From positions 59,317-123,316 of the forward strand of contig CAZXUI010000005.1 of assembly GCA_964643885.1 (NCBI GenBank): a stretch of DNA of 64,000 bases, written 5' to 3'. The first letter of the stretch is position 1; each line of letters opens with the position of its first letter. The stretch comes from CAADGL01 sp964643885. GTDB taxonomy: Bacteria > Planctomycetota > Phycisphaerae > UBA1845 > Fen-1342. Positions 9,177-17,591 of the stretch are shown here, piece after piece. The notes under the pieces are model-generated. The model had not been told where the DNA came from. It was given only the letters and a program-made list of their open reading frames with translations, and searched no databases. The position numbers and the translations under genes are program-made.

Positions 9177-10235
9177 ATGGCTGACGAAGCCGCCGAAAGA
9201 ACAGAACAACCAACGCCGCGACGCCGCCAGCAGGCCGTCGAGCAGGGCAATGTGCCCCGCAGCGTCGACCTCACCGCCGCCATCGCGCTGCTCGGCGGCC
9301 TGCTGCTGCTCAACATCTTCGGCCACACGATGTTCACCCGCATGCTCCAGCTCACGCAGGAGCTCGGCCGCGTCTCCGACCCCACGCTCGACGGGCTGCC
9401 GGTGTGGCTTGCCCGCGCCGGCCGCGCGGCGATGGAGATGGTTCTGCCCTTCATGGTGCTGCTGCTGGTCGTCACCGTCGTCGGCAGCCTGGTGCAGACG
9501 GGGCTCGTACTGACGTGGAAGCGGCTGACCCCCAAGCTCGAGGCGATCGACCCGATCCGCGGCTTCCGCAAGCTCTTCTCGATCGACCCGGTCCACCGCC
9601 TGGGCATGGGCATTCTCAAGATCGCCGTGCTGATCGCCGTGGCCTGGTTCACGCTCGCGCCGCTGGTGACGCCCATCGTCGGTGCGGCCGCGGTCGAGCC
9701 GGCCGGAATCGTCCACATGGGCTCACAGCTCGTCTTCCGCCTCGCGTTGCGGCTTGCTCTGGCGCTGCTGATCCTCGGCCTGATCGACTACCTGCTCCAG
9801 CGCTGGAAGGTCGAGAAGAGCCTGAAGATGAGCAAGCAGGAAATCCGCGACGAGATGAAGAACATGGACGGCGATCCGCTCGTCCGCCAGCGCCGCCGCC
9901 AGGCGCAGGCCCGCCTGGCGATGCAGCGCATGGGCATCGACGTCCCCAAGGCGGACGTCGTCGTCACCAACCCGACCGAGTACGCCGTTGCGATCCGCTA
10001 TGACGAGGCCAGCATGACCGCCCCGCGCGTGATCGCCAAGGGCAAGGACCTGCTGGCCCTGCGCATCCGGCAGATCGCTGAGCAGCACGGCGTGCCGATC
10101 GTCCAGCGCCCGCCGCTGGCCCGCGCCCTGTACGCCTCCGTCGAAGTCGGCCAGGAGATTCCGCCGCAGTTCTACCGCGCCGTCGCGGAGCTGCTGGCGT
10201 ACGTCTATCAGCTTTCGCGCCGCGCGGCCTCGTAG
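9177..10235 (+). CDS. flhB: Flagellar export switch protein FlhB, with NPTE cleavage loop
   Basis: 352 residues. The N-terminus has the family pattern ERTEQPTPRRRQQA, then four membrane helices (about 33-50, 88-110, 140-170, 185-210), the linker KMSKQEIRDEMKNMDGDP and a cytosolic domain with RLAMQRMGIDVPKADVVVTN. FlhB switches the export apparatus from hook to filament substrates after autocleavage between Asn and Pro in the loop, usually NPTH. Here the loop is N265-P266-T267-E268. Asn and Pro are kept, His is replaced by Glu. The start has AGGGA upstream. A 236-base spacer with a palindromic repeat separates it from flhA. Confidence 0.95.
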   Translation: MADEAAERTEQPTPRRRQQAVEQGNVPRSVDLTAAIALLGGLLLLNIFGHTMFTRMLQLTQELGRVSDPTLDGLPVWLARAGRAAMEMVLPFMVLLLVVTVVGSLVQTGLVLTWKRLTPKLEAIDPIRGFRKLFSIDPVHRLGMGILKIAVLIAVAWFTLAPLVTPIVGAAAVEPAGIVHMGSQLVFRLALRLALALLILGLIDYLLQRWKVEKSLKMSKQEIRDEMKNMDGDPLVRQRRRQAQARLAMQRMGIDVPKADVVVTNPTEYAVAIRYDEASMTAPRVIAKGKDLLALRIRQIAEQHGVPIVQRPPLARALYASVEVGQEIPPQFYRAVAELLAYVYQLSRRAAS

Positions 10236-10318
10236 GAGCAGACTGTGATCCGACAAGGACGAGGGCGAAGTCAGTCCGGCGGGCCGTGGAGCGAGCCTCC
10301 GAGCCCGCCGTCGCTGGG

Positions 10319-10420
10319 GTGGTACGGGCGTCTCGCCCGTACCACCGCTCCGAGCCGCGATCGTGAGGGAGCGGGCTGGGGGTGCAACCTCACCCGCTTC
10401 GCGCCGACAGACATCTACCT
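10319..10420. repeat. Composite palindromic repeat between flhB and flhA
   Basis: Module A is a perfect hairpin, arm GTACGGGCG, loop TCT, arm CGCCCGTAC (10322-10342). Module B follows, CTCCGAGCCGCGATCGTGAG then GGAGCGGGCTG (10348-10378), then a loosely conserved tail ending in ACATCTACCTGAGTGA. The same module order appears near 17283, 20835 and 43640. Not coding. The origin is unknown; the layout suggests a dispersed REP-like family. Confidence 0.75.
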
Positions 10421-10471
10421 GAGTGAAACAACCTTCGCACACAATCGAATCGCGAGAACCGCCCCGAACAC

Positions 10472-12574
10472 ATGATCGACCAGCACCCGGCAATCCGCTT
10501 CATCCAGACCAACCGCGGCATGCTCTTCCCCGCGGCGGCGGCGATGCTCATCTTCGTCATCCTCATGCCGCTGCCGACCGCCATGCTCGACATGCTGCTG
10601 GTCACCAACATCCTCCTCAGCACGATCGTGCTGATGACCGTCATGTACCTGCGCTCCCCGCTCGAGTTCTCCAGCTTCCCCTCGCTGCTGCTGGCGCTCA
10701 CGCTCCTGCGTCTCGTCCTCAACGTGGCCACGACGCGGCTCATCCTGGTCAACGGCGACAGCGGCACCGCCGCAGCCGGCCACGTCGTCCAGGCCTTCGG
10801 CACCTTCGTCGCCGGCAACTCGCTGGCCGTCGGCGTGATCATCTTCCTGATCATCATGGTCATTCAGTTCGTGGTGATCACCAAGGGCGCCACCCGCATC
10901 GCCGAGGTCGCCGCCCGCTTCACCCTCGACGGCATGCCCGGCAAGCAAATGGCCATCGACGCCGACCTGAACGCCGGCATGATCGACGAGGCCGAGGCCC
11001 GCCGCCGCCGCCAGGAGATCTCCTCCGAGGCCGACTTCTACGGCGCCATGGACGGTGCCAGCAAGTTCGTCCGCGGCGACGCCATCGCCGGAATCGTCAT
11101 CACCTTCGTCAACGTCCTCGGCGGCCTCTATGTCGGCATGGTCGAGCACGGCATGCCGCTCATGCAGGCCCTCGAGGTCTTCACCAAGCTCAGCATCGGC
11201 GACGGCCTCTCCAGCGCCGTCCCCGCCTTCGTCCTCTCGATCGGCGCCGGCATGCTCGTCACCCGCAGCACCGGCAAGACCAACCTCGGCGAAGAGGTCC
11301 TCAGCCAGCTCCTGGCCAAGCCCGTCGCCCTCGCCACCGCGGCCGCCTTCCTGATCGCCCTCACGCTCACGCCCATGCCGACCATCCCCCTGGTGACGCT
11401 CGCGGCCGGCTGCGGCACCATGGCCTGGTTCCTCCAGAACTCGTCCAGGAAGGAGTCCGCTCGCAAGCTCAGCGACCAGCGGGCTGCCGAACGTGCCAAA
11501 CCGGAGAAGGTCGAAACGCAGCTTCAGGTCGACGCGCTCGAGCTCCAGATCGGCTTCGGTCTCGTCCGCCTCGTGGACAAGACCCGCGGCGGCGACCTGC
11601 TCGACCGCATCACGTCGATCCGCCGCCAGATCGCGATCGAGCTCGGCATCGTCATTCCGCCCGTCCGCATCCGCGACAACGGCTCGCTGGCCCCGACGCA
11701 CTATTCGGTCCTGCTTCGCGGCCAGGAGATCGCTTCCGGCGACATCCACGCGGATCAGCTTCTGGCCATCGATTCCGGCCTGGCCGGCGAGCCCCTGATC
11801 GGCACGCAGACGCGCGACCCCGCCTTCGGTCTGACCGCCTGGTGGATCACGCCGGACCAGCGGGCCCGCGCCGAGGCCCTCAACTACACCGTCGTCGAGC
11901 CCACCGGCGTGCTGGCCACACACCTGACCGAGCTGATCAAGCGCAACGCCGCCGAGCTGCTCTCCCGCGCCGAGACCCACAAGCTGCTCGACAACCTCAA
12001 GCAGCGTAACCAGGCCCTGCTCGACGAAGTGGTCCCGGGCCTGCTCAAGGCCGGCGAGGTCCAGAAAGTCCTCCAGAACCTGCTCCGCGAGCGCGTCCCC
12101 ATCCGCGACCTCGAGACCATTCTCGAGACCCTCGGCGACTGGGCCCCGCGCTCCAAGGACCCGGAGGTGCTCACCGAATACACCCGCAATGCACTGGCAC
12201 GCACGATCTGCGCCCAGTACCGCGACCCGGCCGGCGTCATTCACTGCGTGACGCTCGACCCGGCCACCGAGGATTACCTCGCCGCGAATATCCAGCGGCT
12301 CGACCATGGCTCGGCCCTCACCGTCCCGCCCGACCGCCAGGCCGAGTTGGCCGCCAGGCTCCGACAGCAGGTCGAGGCCGCTTCCAGCGCCTCGGCCGCA
12401 ACCCCGGTCGTGCTCTGCTCGCCGCAGGTCCGCGTCTGGCTTCGCCGCATCATCGAGCCGGTCCTGCCGCAGACGCCGGTCCTCGCGCTCAACGAAATCG
12501 TCAGAGGTGTCGATGTCCAGGCACACGGAGTGGTGACTCTTGACCTCAACCGTTCGAACATTCCAAGCGCGTAG
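10472..12574 (+). CDS. flhA: Flagellar export gate protein FlhA
   Basis: 700 residues. The N-terminal half holds about eight membrane helices and the FHIPEP family signature region VTRLILVNGDSGTAAAGHVV, VVITKGATRIAEVAARFTLD and GMPGKQMAIDADLNAGMIDE with EARRRRQEISSEADFYGAMD, all typical of FlhA. The C-terminal cytosolic domain (about 340-700) forms the nonameric ring that docks chaperone-substrate complexes and FliJ. It is the export-gate energy transducer. The end overlaps the flhF start by 35 bases. Confidence 0.97.
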   Translation: MIDQHPAIRFIQTNRGMLFPAAAAMLIFVILMPLPTAMLDMLLVTNILLSTIVLMTVMYLRSPLEFSSFPSLLLALTLLRLVLNVATTRLILVNGDSGTAAAGHVVQAFGTFVAGNSLAVGVIIFLIIMVIQFVVITKGATRIAEVAARFTLDGMPGKQMAIDADLNAGMIDEAEARRRRQEISSEADFYGAMDGASKFVRGDAIAGIVITFVNVLGGLYVGMVEHGMPLMQALEVFTKLSIGDGLSSAVPAFVLSIGAGMLVTRSTGKTNLGEEVLSQLLAKPVALATAAAFLIALTLTPMPTIPLVTLAAGCGTMAWFLQNSSRKESARKLSDQRAAERAKPEKVETQLQVDALELQIGFGLVRLVDKTRGGDLLDRITSIRRQIAIELGIVIPPVRIRDNGSLAPTHYSVLLRGQEIASGDIHADQLLAIDSGLAGEPLIGTQTRDPAFGLTAWWITPDQRARAEALNYTVVEPTGVLATHLTELIKRNAAELLSRAETHKLLDNLKQRNQALLDEVVPGLLKAGEVQKVLQNLLRERVPIRDLETILETLGDWAPRSKDPEVLTEYTRNALARTICAQYRDPAGVIHCVTLDPATEDYLAANIQRLDHGSALTVPPDRQAELAARLRQQVEAASSASAATPVVLCSPQVRVWLRRIIEPVLPQTPVLALNEIVRGVDVQAHGVVTLDLNRSNIPSA

Positions 12575-13703
12575 CATGGCCGAGGCGCTGGCGCTCGTGA
12601 AACGCGAGCTCGGCCCCGAAGCGGTCATCCTCGGCACGCGCACCATCCCCCCCGGCGCGGTCGGCGCGCTGCTCGGCCAGAGCCGGGTCGAGATTCACGC
12701 CGCCCCGCCCGATTGCGGCTTCTCGCCCCCGCGGATCGCACCGCGCAGCGCCGATCCCTCCTCGAGGCGCGCCACCGCCACCGCCCGCCGTGCGGCCGCT
12801 CTCGACCAGCACGCCGTCGCCCGCGCCAGGCAGCCCGGCACGCCGCCGAGCGGCCGAGTGACCGGCCGTGATGAAATCCGCCCGCCCGCCGCCGCCGCGT
12901 CCCCCGCCGCCGGCCTGCCCGAATCCCTGCACGCCTTCTACACGCGCCTGGTCCAGAACGACGTCGCCGAGCAGCTCGCGACGCGGATCATTCAGCAGGC
13001 CGCCGCCCGCTGCGGCCGCCGCCGCAGTGACCCCGAAATGCTCCAGGCGGCCCTGCGGGAGACGGTGGCCGCCATGATCCCCGCAGGCGGTGAGATCGAG
13101 CTTTCCGAGGCCGGCGTGCGCCGCGTCGCGGTCATCGGGCCGCCCGGCGGCGGCAAGACGACCACGCTCGCCAAGCTCGCGGCCCGTTTTGCCGTCGCGC
13201 GCCGCCGCCGCGTCGCGCTGCTCTCGCTCGACATGCACCGACTCGCGACCCACGCCGAGCTGAAGCGCTACGGCGAATTGATCGGCGTCCCCACCTTCAC
13301 CGCGCAGTCCGTCGGCGCCGTCAAACAGGCTCTCCGCCAGACGGCCGAGCATGAGTTGCTGCTGATCGACACGCCTGGCGTCGGCCCGCGCGACCGCGGC
13401 CGCTTCGCCCGCCTCGCGGCGCTGCTTCGTGCCGCCCGGGCAGACGAAGTCCACCTTGTCCTTCCGGCCACGCTCCAACCCGCCGTCCAGGAGCGCTGCG
13501 TGGCCGACTTCGCGCCGCTGGGCGGCTCGCGAATCGTCCTGACCCGTCTGGATGAGCTCGTCGGCGCCGGCGTCGTGCTCAACCTGATCCACAAGCTCCG
13601 CTGGTCCGTCTCTTACCTGACCGACGGACAATCCGTCCCCCGCAGCATCCATGAGGCTTGCGGCCGGCGGCTGGCGGAGCTAATCTTTCCCCTGGCGCGG
13701 TAG
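12540..13703 (+). CDS. flhF: Flagellar SRP-type GTPase FlhF
   Basis: 387 residues from a TTG at 12540. That start is chosen because the segment TVRTFQARSMAEALALVKRE aligns with the FlhF N-terminus; starting at the ATG at 12576 would remove it. A Pro/Ala-rich linker leads to the NG GTPase domain: P-loop GPPGGGKTT from residue 200, SLDMHRLATHAELKRYGELI, LLIDTPGVG and LTRLDELVGAG. FlhF sets the position and number of (usually polar) flagella together with FlhG. The P-loop has Gly where most FlhF have T-G-V, which is still a valid Walker A. Translationally coupled to flhA. Confidence 0.9.
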   Translation: MTSTVRTFQARSMAEALALVKRELGPEAVILGTRTIPPGAVGALLGQSRVEIHAAPPDCGFSPPRIAPRSADPSSRRATATARRAAALDQHAVARARQPGTPPSGRVTGRDEIRPPAAAASPAAGLPESLHAFYTRLVQNDVAEQLATRIIQQAAARCGRRRSDPEMLQAALRETVAAMIPAGGEIELSEAGVRRVAVIGPPGGGKTTTLAKLAARFAVARRRRVALLSLDMHRLATHAELKRYGELIGVPTFTAQSVGAVKQALRQTAEHELLLIDTPGVGPRDRGRFARLAALLRAARADEVHLVLPATLQPAVQERCVADFAPLGGSRIVLTRLDELVGAGVVLNLIHKLRWSVSYLTDGQSVPRSIHEACGRRLAELIFPLAR

Positions 13704-13876
13704 TCGTGTTGGCCGGTGTCACCAAAGCGAGTCGCACGTCGTCTGCCCGCAGCGCGCTTCTGGTGCTTCCAGACCCGGCCGCACCCCGCCGGCTCTGCTC
13801 CGCCGGCGGTTCAGGAACAGGATTCGGCCGCGGCCTCGTGCCGCTCCCGCGCTGCCACGGTCAGGATGACCGCCGC

Positions 13877-14455
13877 ATGTCAGAGCACGGCAGCCAGCAG
13901 CGGATTCTCGTCGTCGGCGGCGTACCCGCCTGCGGCTGCACTACCCTCGCAACCGGCCTGGCCCGCCTCGTCGGCACCACCGGAAACCGCACCAGAGCCG
14001 GGCGGATTCTCGTCGACGGCGGCAGCGGCCCGCCCGAGCGCCTGGCGACTCTCGCCCGCTCGGCCGGGGTGCTGGTGCTCGTGGCCACGCCCGATCCCGC
14101 CGCTCTGATCGACACCTATGCTCTCCTGAAACTGCTTACTCGCGGCGGTTATCGCGCCCGCACCGGGCTGGTCGTCTCGCTCGTTCGCCGCCGCAGCCAT
14201 GCCCGCCGGGCCTACGCCCGTTTCGCCGAGACGGCGCAGCGCTTTCTCGGACTGTGCGTCGAGGATTTCGGCTACGTTCGCTGGGATCCGCAGCTCGGCG
14301 AGCCGGCGGCTTTGCGCGAGCTGGCCGGCCCGGCCCCCGACCGCGAGGTGGCCCGGTTGTGCTACCGGCGAATCGCGCAGCGCATCACCGGCGCCTGGCC
14401 CGAGCGCCGCCGCCCGGCGGGATTCTGGCCGCAGGTCGCCGCCTTGTTCCTATAG
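13877..14455 (+). CDS. FlhG/MinD-like protein with degenerate Walker A
   Basis: 192 residues from the ATG at 13877 (AGGA upstream). Directly after flhF, where flhG (the MinD-type ATPase limiting flagellar number) normally lies. The C-terminal part matches FlhG layout: VDGGSGPPERLATLARSAGV, VLVATPDPAALIDTYALLKL and GYVRWDPQLGEP. The N-terminal P-loop region reads VVGGVPACGCTTLATGLA, without the two lysines of the deviant Walker A (KGGxGKT). About 60-80 residues expected between the P-loop and the DTGAG-like motif are absent. It is probably not an active ATPase; it may be a regulatory remnant or a decaying gene. Frame is intact. Confidence 0.65.
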   Translation: MSEHGSQQRILVVGGVPACGCTTLATGLARLVGTTGNRTRAGRILVDGGSGPPERLATLARSAGVLVLVATPDPAALIDTYALLKLLTRGGYRARTGLVVSLVRRRSHARRAYARFAETAQRFLGLCVEDFGYVRWDPQLGEPAALRELAGPAPDREVARLCYRRIAQRITGAWPERRRPAGFWPQVAALFL

Positions 14456-14510
14456 AGCCTTGTGCAAGCCCGCATGGATGCGGGCCGATAGAAGACAGGG
14501 AAGTTAAACC

Positions 14511-14801
14511 GTGACACGCCGCATCGGAGCACAAGTCGCGCTGCTCGCTTTCGCCCTGGCCACCATCGGCGGGCTCTACGCGGGCAATACGTACACGACC
14601 GTGCTCACTCGCGCAATCGTCGCGCTGCTCGGCGGCTTCGCCGCCGGCCAGATCGCCGCCTGGTCCGCCCGGCTGGTCTTGCGCGACTACTTCCAGAAGC
14701 GCAAAGCCGGCATCGACCTCGAATATGTATCCCGCGAGGACTCCGACCCCTCGGAGGACGAGTCCGGGTCATCTTCCATTCCATCCGCTGAGGCAGGGTA
14801 G
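14511..14801 (+). CDS. Small two-helix membrane protein of the flagellar cluster
   Basis: 96 residues from a GTG with AAGTTAAACC just before it. Two membrane helices (about 7-25 and 31-52) are followed by a charged cytoplasmic tail: LVLRDYFQKRKAGIDLEYVS then an acidic Asp/Glu/Ser run. No enzymatic motif is visible. It lies between the FlhG-like gene and the sigma factor gene, with only 3 bases before the next start, so it belongs to this operon. Function unknown; it may be a membrane anchor or assembly factor for flagellar proteins. Confidence 0.7.
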   Translation: MTRRIGAQVALLAFALATIGGLYAGNTYTTVLTRAIVALLGGFAAGQIAAWSARLVLRDYFQKRKAGIDLEYVSREDSDPSEDESGSSSIPSAEAG

Positions 14802-14804
14802 CGC

Positions 14805-15659
14805 ATGGCTCGACGACAGGGTGCTTTCTCCCGGCTGCGGCGCGTTACACGCGACCAGTCCGTCCGCACGTTTCCGGATTCCGATTCGCTCGCCGCCGCC
14901 TGGAAACGCTACAAGGCCACCGGCGACGAGGAGCTGCGCAACCGCCTGGTCGAGCACTACCTGTTTCTGGTCCGCTTCGCCGCCGAGCGCATCGGCGCCA
15001 AGCTGCCGGACGAGGTCGACGTCGATGACCTGATGAGCGCCGGCATCTTCGGTCTCGTGGACGCCATCGACGCCTTCGACCTCGAACGCGGCGTCAAGTT
15101 CGAAACCTACTGCGCACCCCGCATCCGCGGCGCCATTCTCGACGAGCTGCGCAGCATGGACTGGGTCCCCCGCCTCGTCCGCCACCGCGCCCACAAGCTC
15201 GACGAGACCATCCGCGCCCTGGAGATCGAGCTCGGCCGCGCCCCGACCGAGGACGAGATCGCTCGCCGGCTGGGCCTGGGCCGCCAGAACTTCGAACGCG
15301 TCATCAAGGACGCCGCCGCCGTCTCCGTCGTCTCGCTCTCGCAGGGTTTCAACGACCAGGAAGCCGGCCGCGAAGCCGCCGAGATGGACGTGCTCCGCGA
15401 CGACCGCGGCGTCGATCCGGTCGCGGAGGCCCAGAAGCAGGACATCAAGGACTTCGTCACCAAGGGGCTGAGCCGGGCCGAGCGGCTGATCATCATGCTC
15501 TATTACTACGAGCAGATGACGATGAAGGAGATCGGACTGACGCTGGACCTCTCCGAATCGCGTGTCAGCCAGATGCACTCGGCCATCATCGAGCGCCTCC
15601 GCGAGCAACTGAGCACCCGCCAGGCTCCTCTGCGCGAAGGTGCCGACCTCCATGCCTAG
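14805..15659 (+). CDS. fliA: RNA polymerase sigma factor, FliA/WhiG family
   Basis: 284 residues. Region 2 is clear: EHYLFLVRFAAERIGAKLPD, DDLMSAGIFGLVDAIDAFDL and GVKFETYCAPRIRGAILDEL, then the FliA/WhiG mark RSMDWVPRLVRHRAHKLDE. Region 3 (GRAPTEDEIARRLGLG) and region 4 (SRAERLIIMLYYYEQMTMKE, LDLSESRVSQMHSAIIERLR) complete the family layout. FliA-type factors read late flagellar promoters. GAGG lies about 10 bases before the ATG. No FlgM anti-sigma gene is recognised nearby. Confidence 0.93.
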   Translation: MARRQGAFSRLRRVTRDQSVRTFPDSDSLAAAWKRYKATGDEELRNRLVEHYLFLVRFAAERIGAKLPDEVDVDDLMSAGIFGLVDAIDAFDLERGVKFETYCAPRIRGAILDELRSMDWVPRLVRHRAHKLDETIRALEIELGRAPTEDEIARRLGLGRQNFERVIKDAAAVSVVSLSQGFNDQEAGREAAEMDVLRDDRGVDPVAEAQKQDIKDFVTKGLSRAERLIIMLYYYEQMTMKEIGLTLDLSESRVSQMHSAIIERLREQLSTRQAPLREGADLHA

Positions 15660-15668
15660 GCGAGCCGC

Positions 15669-15986
15669 GTGAGCAGCATTCCGCCCAACTGGCTCGGCTC
15701 GATCATCCAGTCGCAGGGCGCCCAGGCTCGCGCGGCCGAGAAGTCCGCCCGCGAATCCGCCGACCAGGCCCGCGCCACCGACCGCGGCAGCTTCTCCGAG
15801 AATCTCAACGACATCATCGAGAACGTTGCCGGCAGCGGCGATGTCGACCCCGACGCCGAAGGCACCGGCAGCCAGGGCCGCGCCTTCAGCTCCGGCGACG
15901 GCGAGAATCCCGACGCCGACGACGGCCCCTCCAACGACGCGGGCGATGCCCGCCCCGGCGCCGGCGGGCTGGACGTCTCCGCCTAG
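15669..15986 (+). CDS. Small acidic protein after the sigma factor gene
   Basis: 105 residues from a GTG 9 bases after the sigma gene. The N-terminal 50 residues (MSSIPPNWLGSIIQSQGAQA, then a Glu/Arg/Ala helix) look ordered; the rest is an acidic Asp/Gly/Ser tail. No known domain is recognised. Tight spacing makes it part of the flagellar operon. It may be a small partner of the sigma factor (an anti-sigma role is conceivable but not shown). Confidence 0.5.
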   Translation: MSSIPPNWLGSIIQSQGAQARAAEKSARESADQARATDRGSFSENLNDIIENVAGSGDVDPDAEGTGSQGRAFSSGDGENPDADDGPSNDAGDARPGAGGLDVSA

Positions 15987-16029
15987 TGCAGTTCGTCGAC
16001 AGTCTCGCAATATGGGAAGCGCGGGCTCC

Positions 16030-16331
16030 GCTGGTGCGAGATTCCTATCTCGCACCAGGATCACACGATCGGGCCGTTCGCCATCCTCGATGAAAACGCG
16101 GTGCGGCTTCGTCCCTCGTGTGCTGTGATCCGCGTCGAAGGCCCCACGGACGGCGCAAGGGGTTGGGCCTTCCGGTGGCTGGAGCCACCGGCTACGTTCA
16201 CTTGCCCTGACGGGCAAGAGAGCAACCGGTCGGAGACCGGCCCCTCAATTCGGACAGGTCAGAGACCTGTCGTCCAGACCGGCCCGAGGCCGGTCCCCCA
16301 TTTCGCTGGTGCGAGATTCCTGTCTCGCACC
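16030..16331. repeat. Cluster of different short palindromes (non-coding spacer 15987-16359)
   Basis: At least six perfect or near-perfect inverted repeats lie side by side. GGTGCGAGAT/ATCTCGCACC occurs at 16033-16056, and a variant with a one-base difference in the loop region at 16308-16331. CCGGTGGC/GCCACCGG is at 16172-16191. CTTGCCC/GGGCAAG is at 16201-16218. GACAGGTC/GACCTGTC lies near 16254-16272. ACCGGCC/GGCCGGT runs at 16278-16294. The block 16229-16302, read on the minus strand, matches the end of the window (63950-64000) and an in-gene copy at 27656. No gene is seen here. Confidence 0.8.
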
Positions 16332-16359
16332 TCGTTGTGCGGCCGCGCATTCTCCCCCG

Positions 16360-17223
16360 CTACCCCTTCTTCCGCGCCTCGATCGTCACGCTCGCGACGT
16401 AATCCCCGGCCCGCGTCCCCGCCGGCAGGGCCGCAACGATCTCCCCGTAGAGCGGATCGTTCGTGCTCGTCATCGCGTCGATGAATCCCGGATTCGGCTC
16501 GATCCGCACATCAACCAGCCCCGCGGCCTCCACGTTCCGCCGCACATCCTCCACCAGCTCCGCACCGGCCACACATCCCACCAGCGCCTCCGCCATCCGC
16601 CGTATCGGCTCAGGCAGCGGCCGCAGCAGGGCGATATCCGAGATCGCCACCCGTCCGCCCGGCCGCAGGACCCGCGCGATTTCGCGCCACACCTGCGGCT
16701 TGTCCGGCGACAGGTTCAGCACGCAGTTCGACAGCACCACGTCGACGCTCGCGTCCGCCACCGGCAGATGCTCGATCTCGCCCAGCCGGAACTCGACGTT
16801 GTCCAGACCCGTCCGCTCGCGGTAACTCTCCAGGTTTCGCCGCGCCCGGCTGATCATCTCCGCCGTCATGTCGACGCCGATCACGCGCCCGCGCGGCCCG
16901 ACCTTCGGACCGGCCAGAAAGCAATCCAGCCCGCCGCCGCTGCCCAGATCGAGCACGACCTCGCCTTCCTGAAGTGACGCGAGCGCCGTCGGATTCCCGC
17001 ACGACAGGCCCAGATTCGCGCCCTCCGGCAGCCTGGCCAGCTCGTCCAGGTCGTAGCCCACCTTCGCCGCGAGCGCATCGGCCGTGGCCGTTGCACTCGC
17101 TCCGCCGCAGCAGCTCGTCGGTCCGCAGCATCCGCTGCGCTCGCCCGAGGCGATCTTCGCATAGCCGCTGCGAACCACATCACGAATCTCTTCCGCCGCC
17201 TGCGCTCCTACGCTCACGTTCAT
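16360..17223 (-). CDS. arsM: Arsenite S-adenosylmethionine methyltransferase ArsM
   Basis: 287 residues from the ATG at 17223. The SAM-binding motif I is [16 protein letters not shown] and further class I methyltransferase motifs follow ([48 protein letters not shown]). Three cysteines, C75 (LSCGNPT), C167 (SNCVLN) and C217 (VGCVAG), fit the conserved arsenite-binding set of ArsM; an extra cysteine-rich [11 protein letters not shown] lies near the N-terminus. It methylates As(III) to mono- to trimethylated forms. It lies downstream of the ArsR-ArsC gene on the same strand, separated by a repeat-rich spacer. Confidence 0.93.
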   Translation of the reverse strand: MNVSVGAQAAEEIRDVVRSGYAKIASGERSGCCGPTSCCGGASATATADALAAKVGYDLDELARLPEGANLGLSCGNPTALASLQEGEVVLDLGSGGGLDCFLAGPKVGPRGRVIGVDMTAEMISRARRNLESYRERTGLDNVEFRLGEIEHLPVADASVDVVLSNCVLNLSPDKPQVWREIARVLRPGGRVAISDIALLRPLPEPIRRMAEALVGCVAGAELVEDVRRNVEAAGLVDVRIEPNPGFIDAMTSTNDPLYGEIVAALPAGTRAGDYVASVTIEARKKG

Positions 17224-17277
17224 CTCCTCGTTGAGTTCAAACCTCGCCCAGTTTTCGCTTGATACGGCCGTCTCGTC

Positions 17278-17590
17278 GGGTGGTACGGGCGTCTCGCCCG
17301 TACGAATGCACCGATCGGCGCACCCTGGGGGGCGCGGGCGTCTCGCCCAGATGCTCCGAGCCGCGACCAGTCGCCTGATCCGAGCCGCGAGGGTGACAGG
17401 CTGTCGAAATACTCGATCTCGCGCTGTTCGAATACCGAGTTTGCCCATCGAACCCCGGGGGTCAGATGCGACGCCAGGCGATCGATGGGCTGTCGAAAAA
17501 CGCCGGCGCGACTTTTTCGACAGCCTGGTCAGGGAGCGGGCTGGGGCCGCAACCTTACCGGCGCCCACGCGCCAAGACACATCCACCTGC
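17278..17590. repeat. Composite palindromic repeat interrupted by a MITE-like insertion
   Basis: Module A hairpin (GTACGGGCG, TCT, CGCCCGTAC) is at 17283-17303. A related GCGGGCGTCTCGCCC follows at about 17333-17347. Module B begins at 17353 (GCTCCGAGCCGCGACC) and again at 17379 (TCCGAGCCGCGAGGGTGA), then is cut at 17396. It resumes at 17528 as GTCAGGGAGCGGGCTGG and ends with the ACACATCCACCTG-type tail. Comparison with the uninterrupted copy at 10348-10378 shows the break. The spacer between arsM and the arsR-arsC gene holds no coding sequence. Confidence 0.75.
17397..17527. mobile_element. MITE-like element with terminal inverted repeats
   Basis: 131 bases bounded by CAGGCTGTCGAAA on the left and its complement TTTCGACAGCCTG on the right. 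It sits exactly where module B of the surrounding repeat is interrupted. Its right part also forms a long hairpin: arm GGCTGTCGAAAAA at 17488-17500, 12-base loop, perfect complementary arm at 17513-17525. Flanks GTGA and GTCA could be an imperfect 4-base target duplication. There is no room for a transposase, so it would be moved in trans; none is found in the window. Confidence 0.6.
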
Positions 17591-17591
17591 G

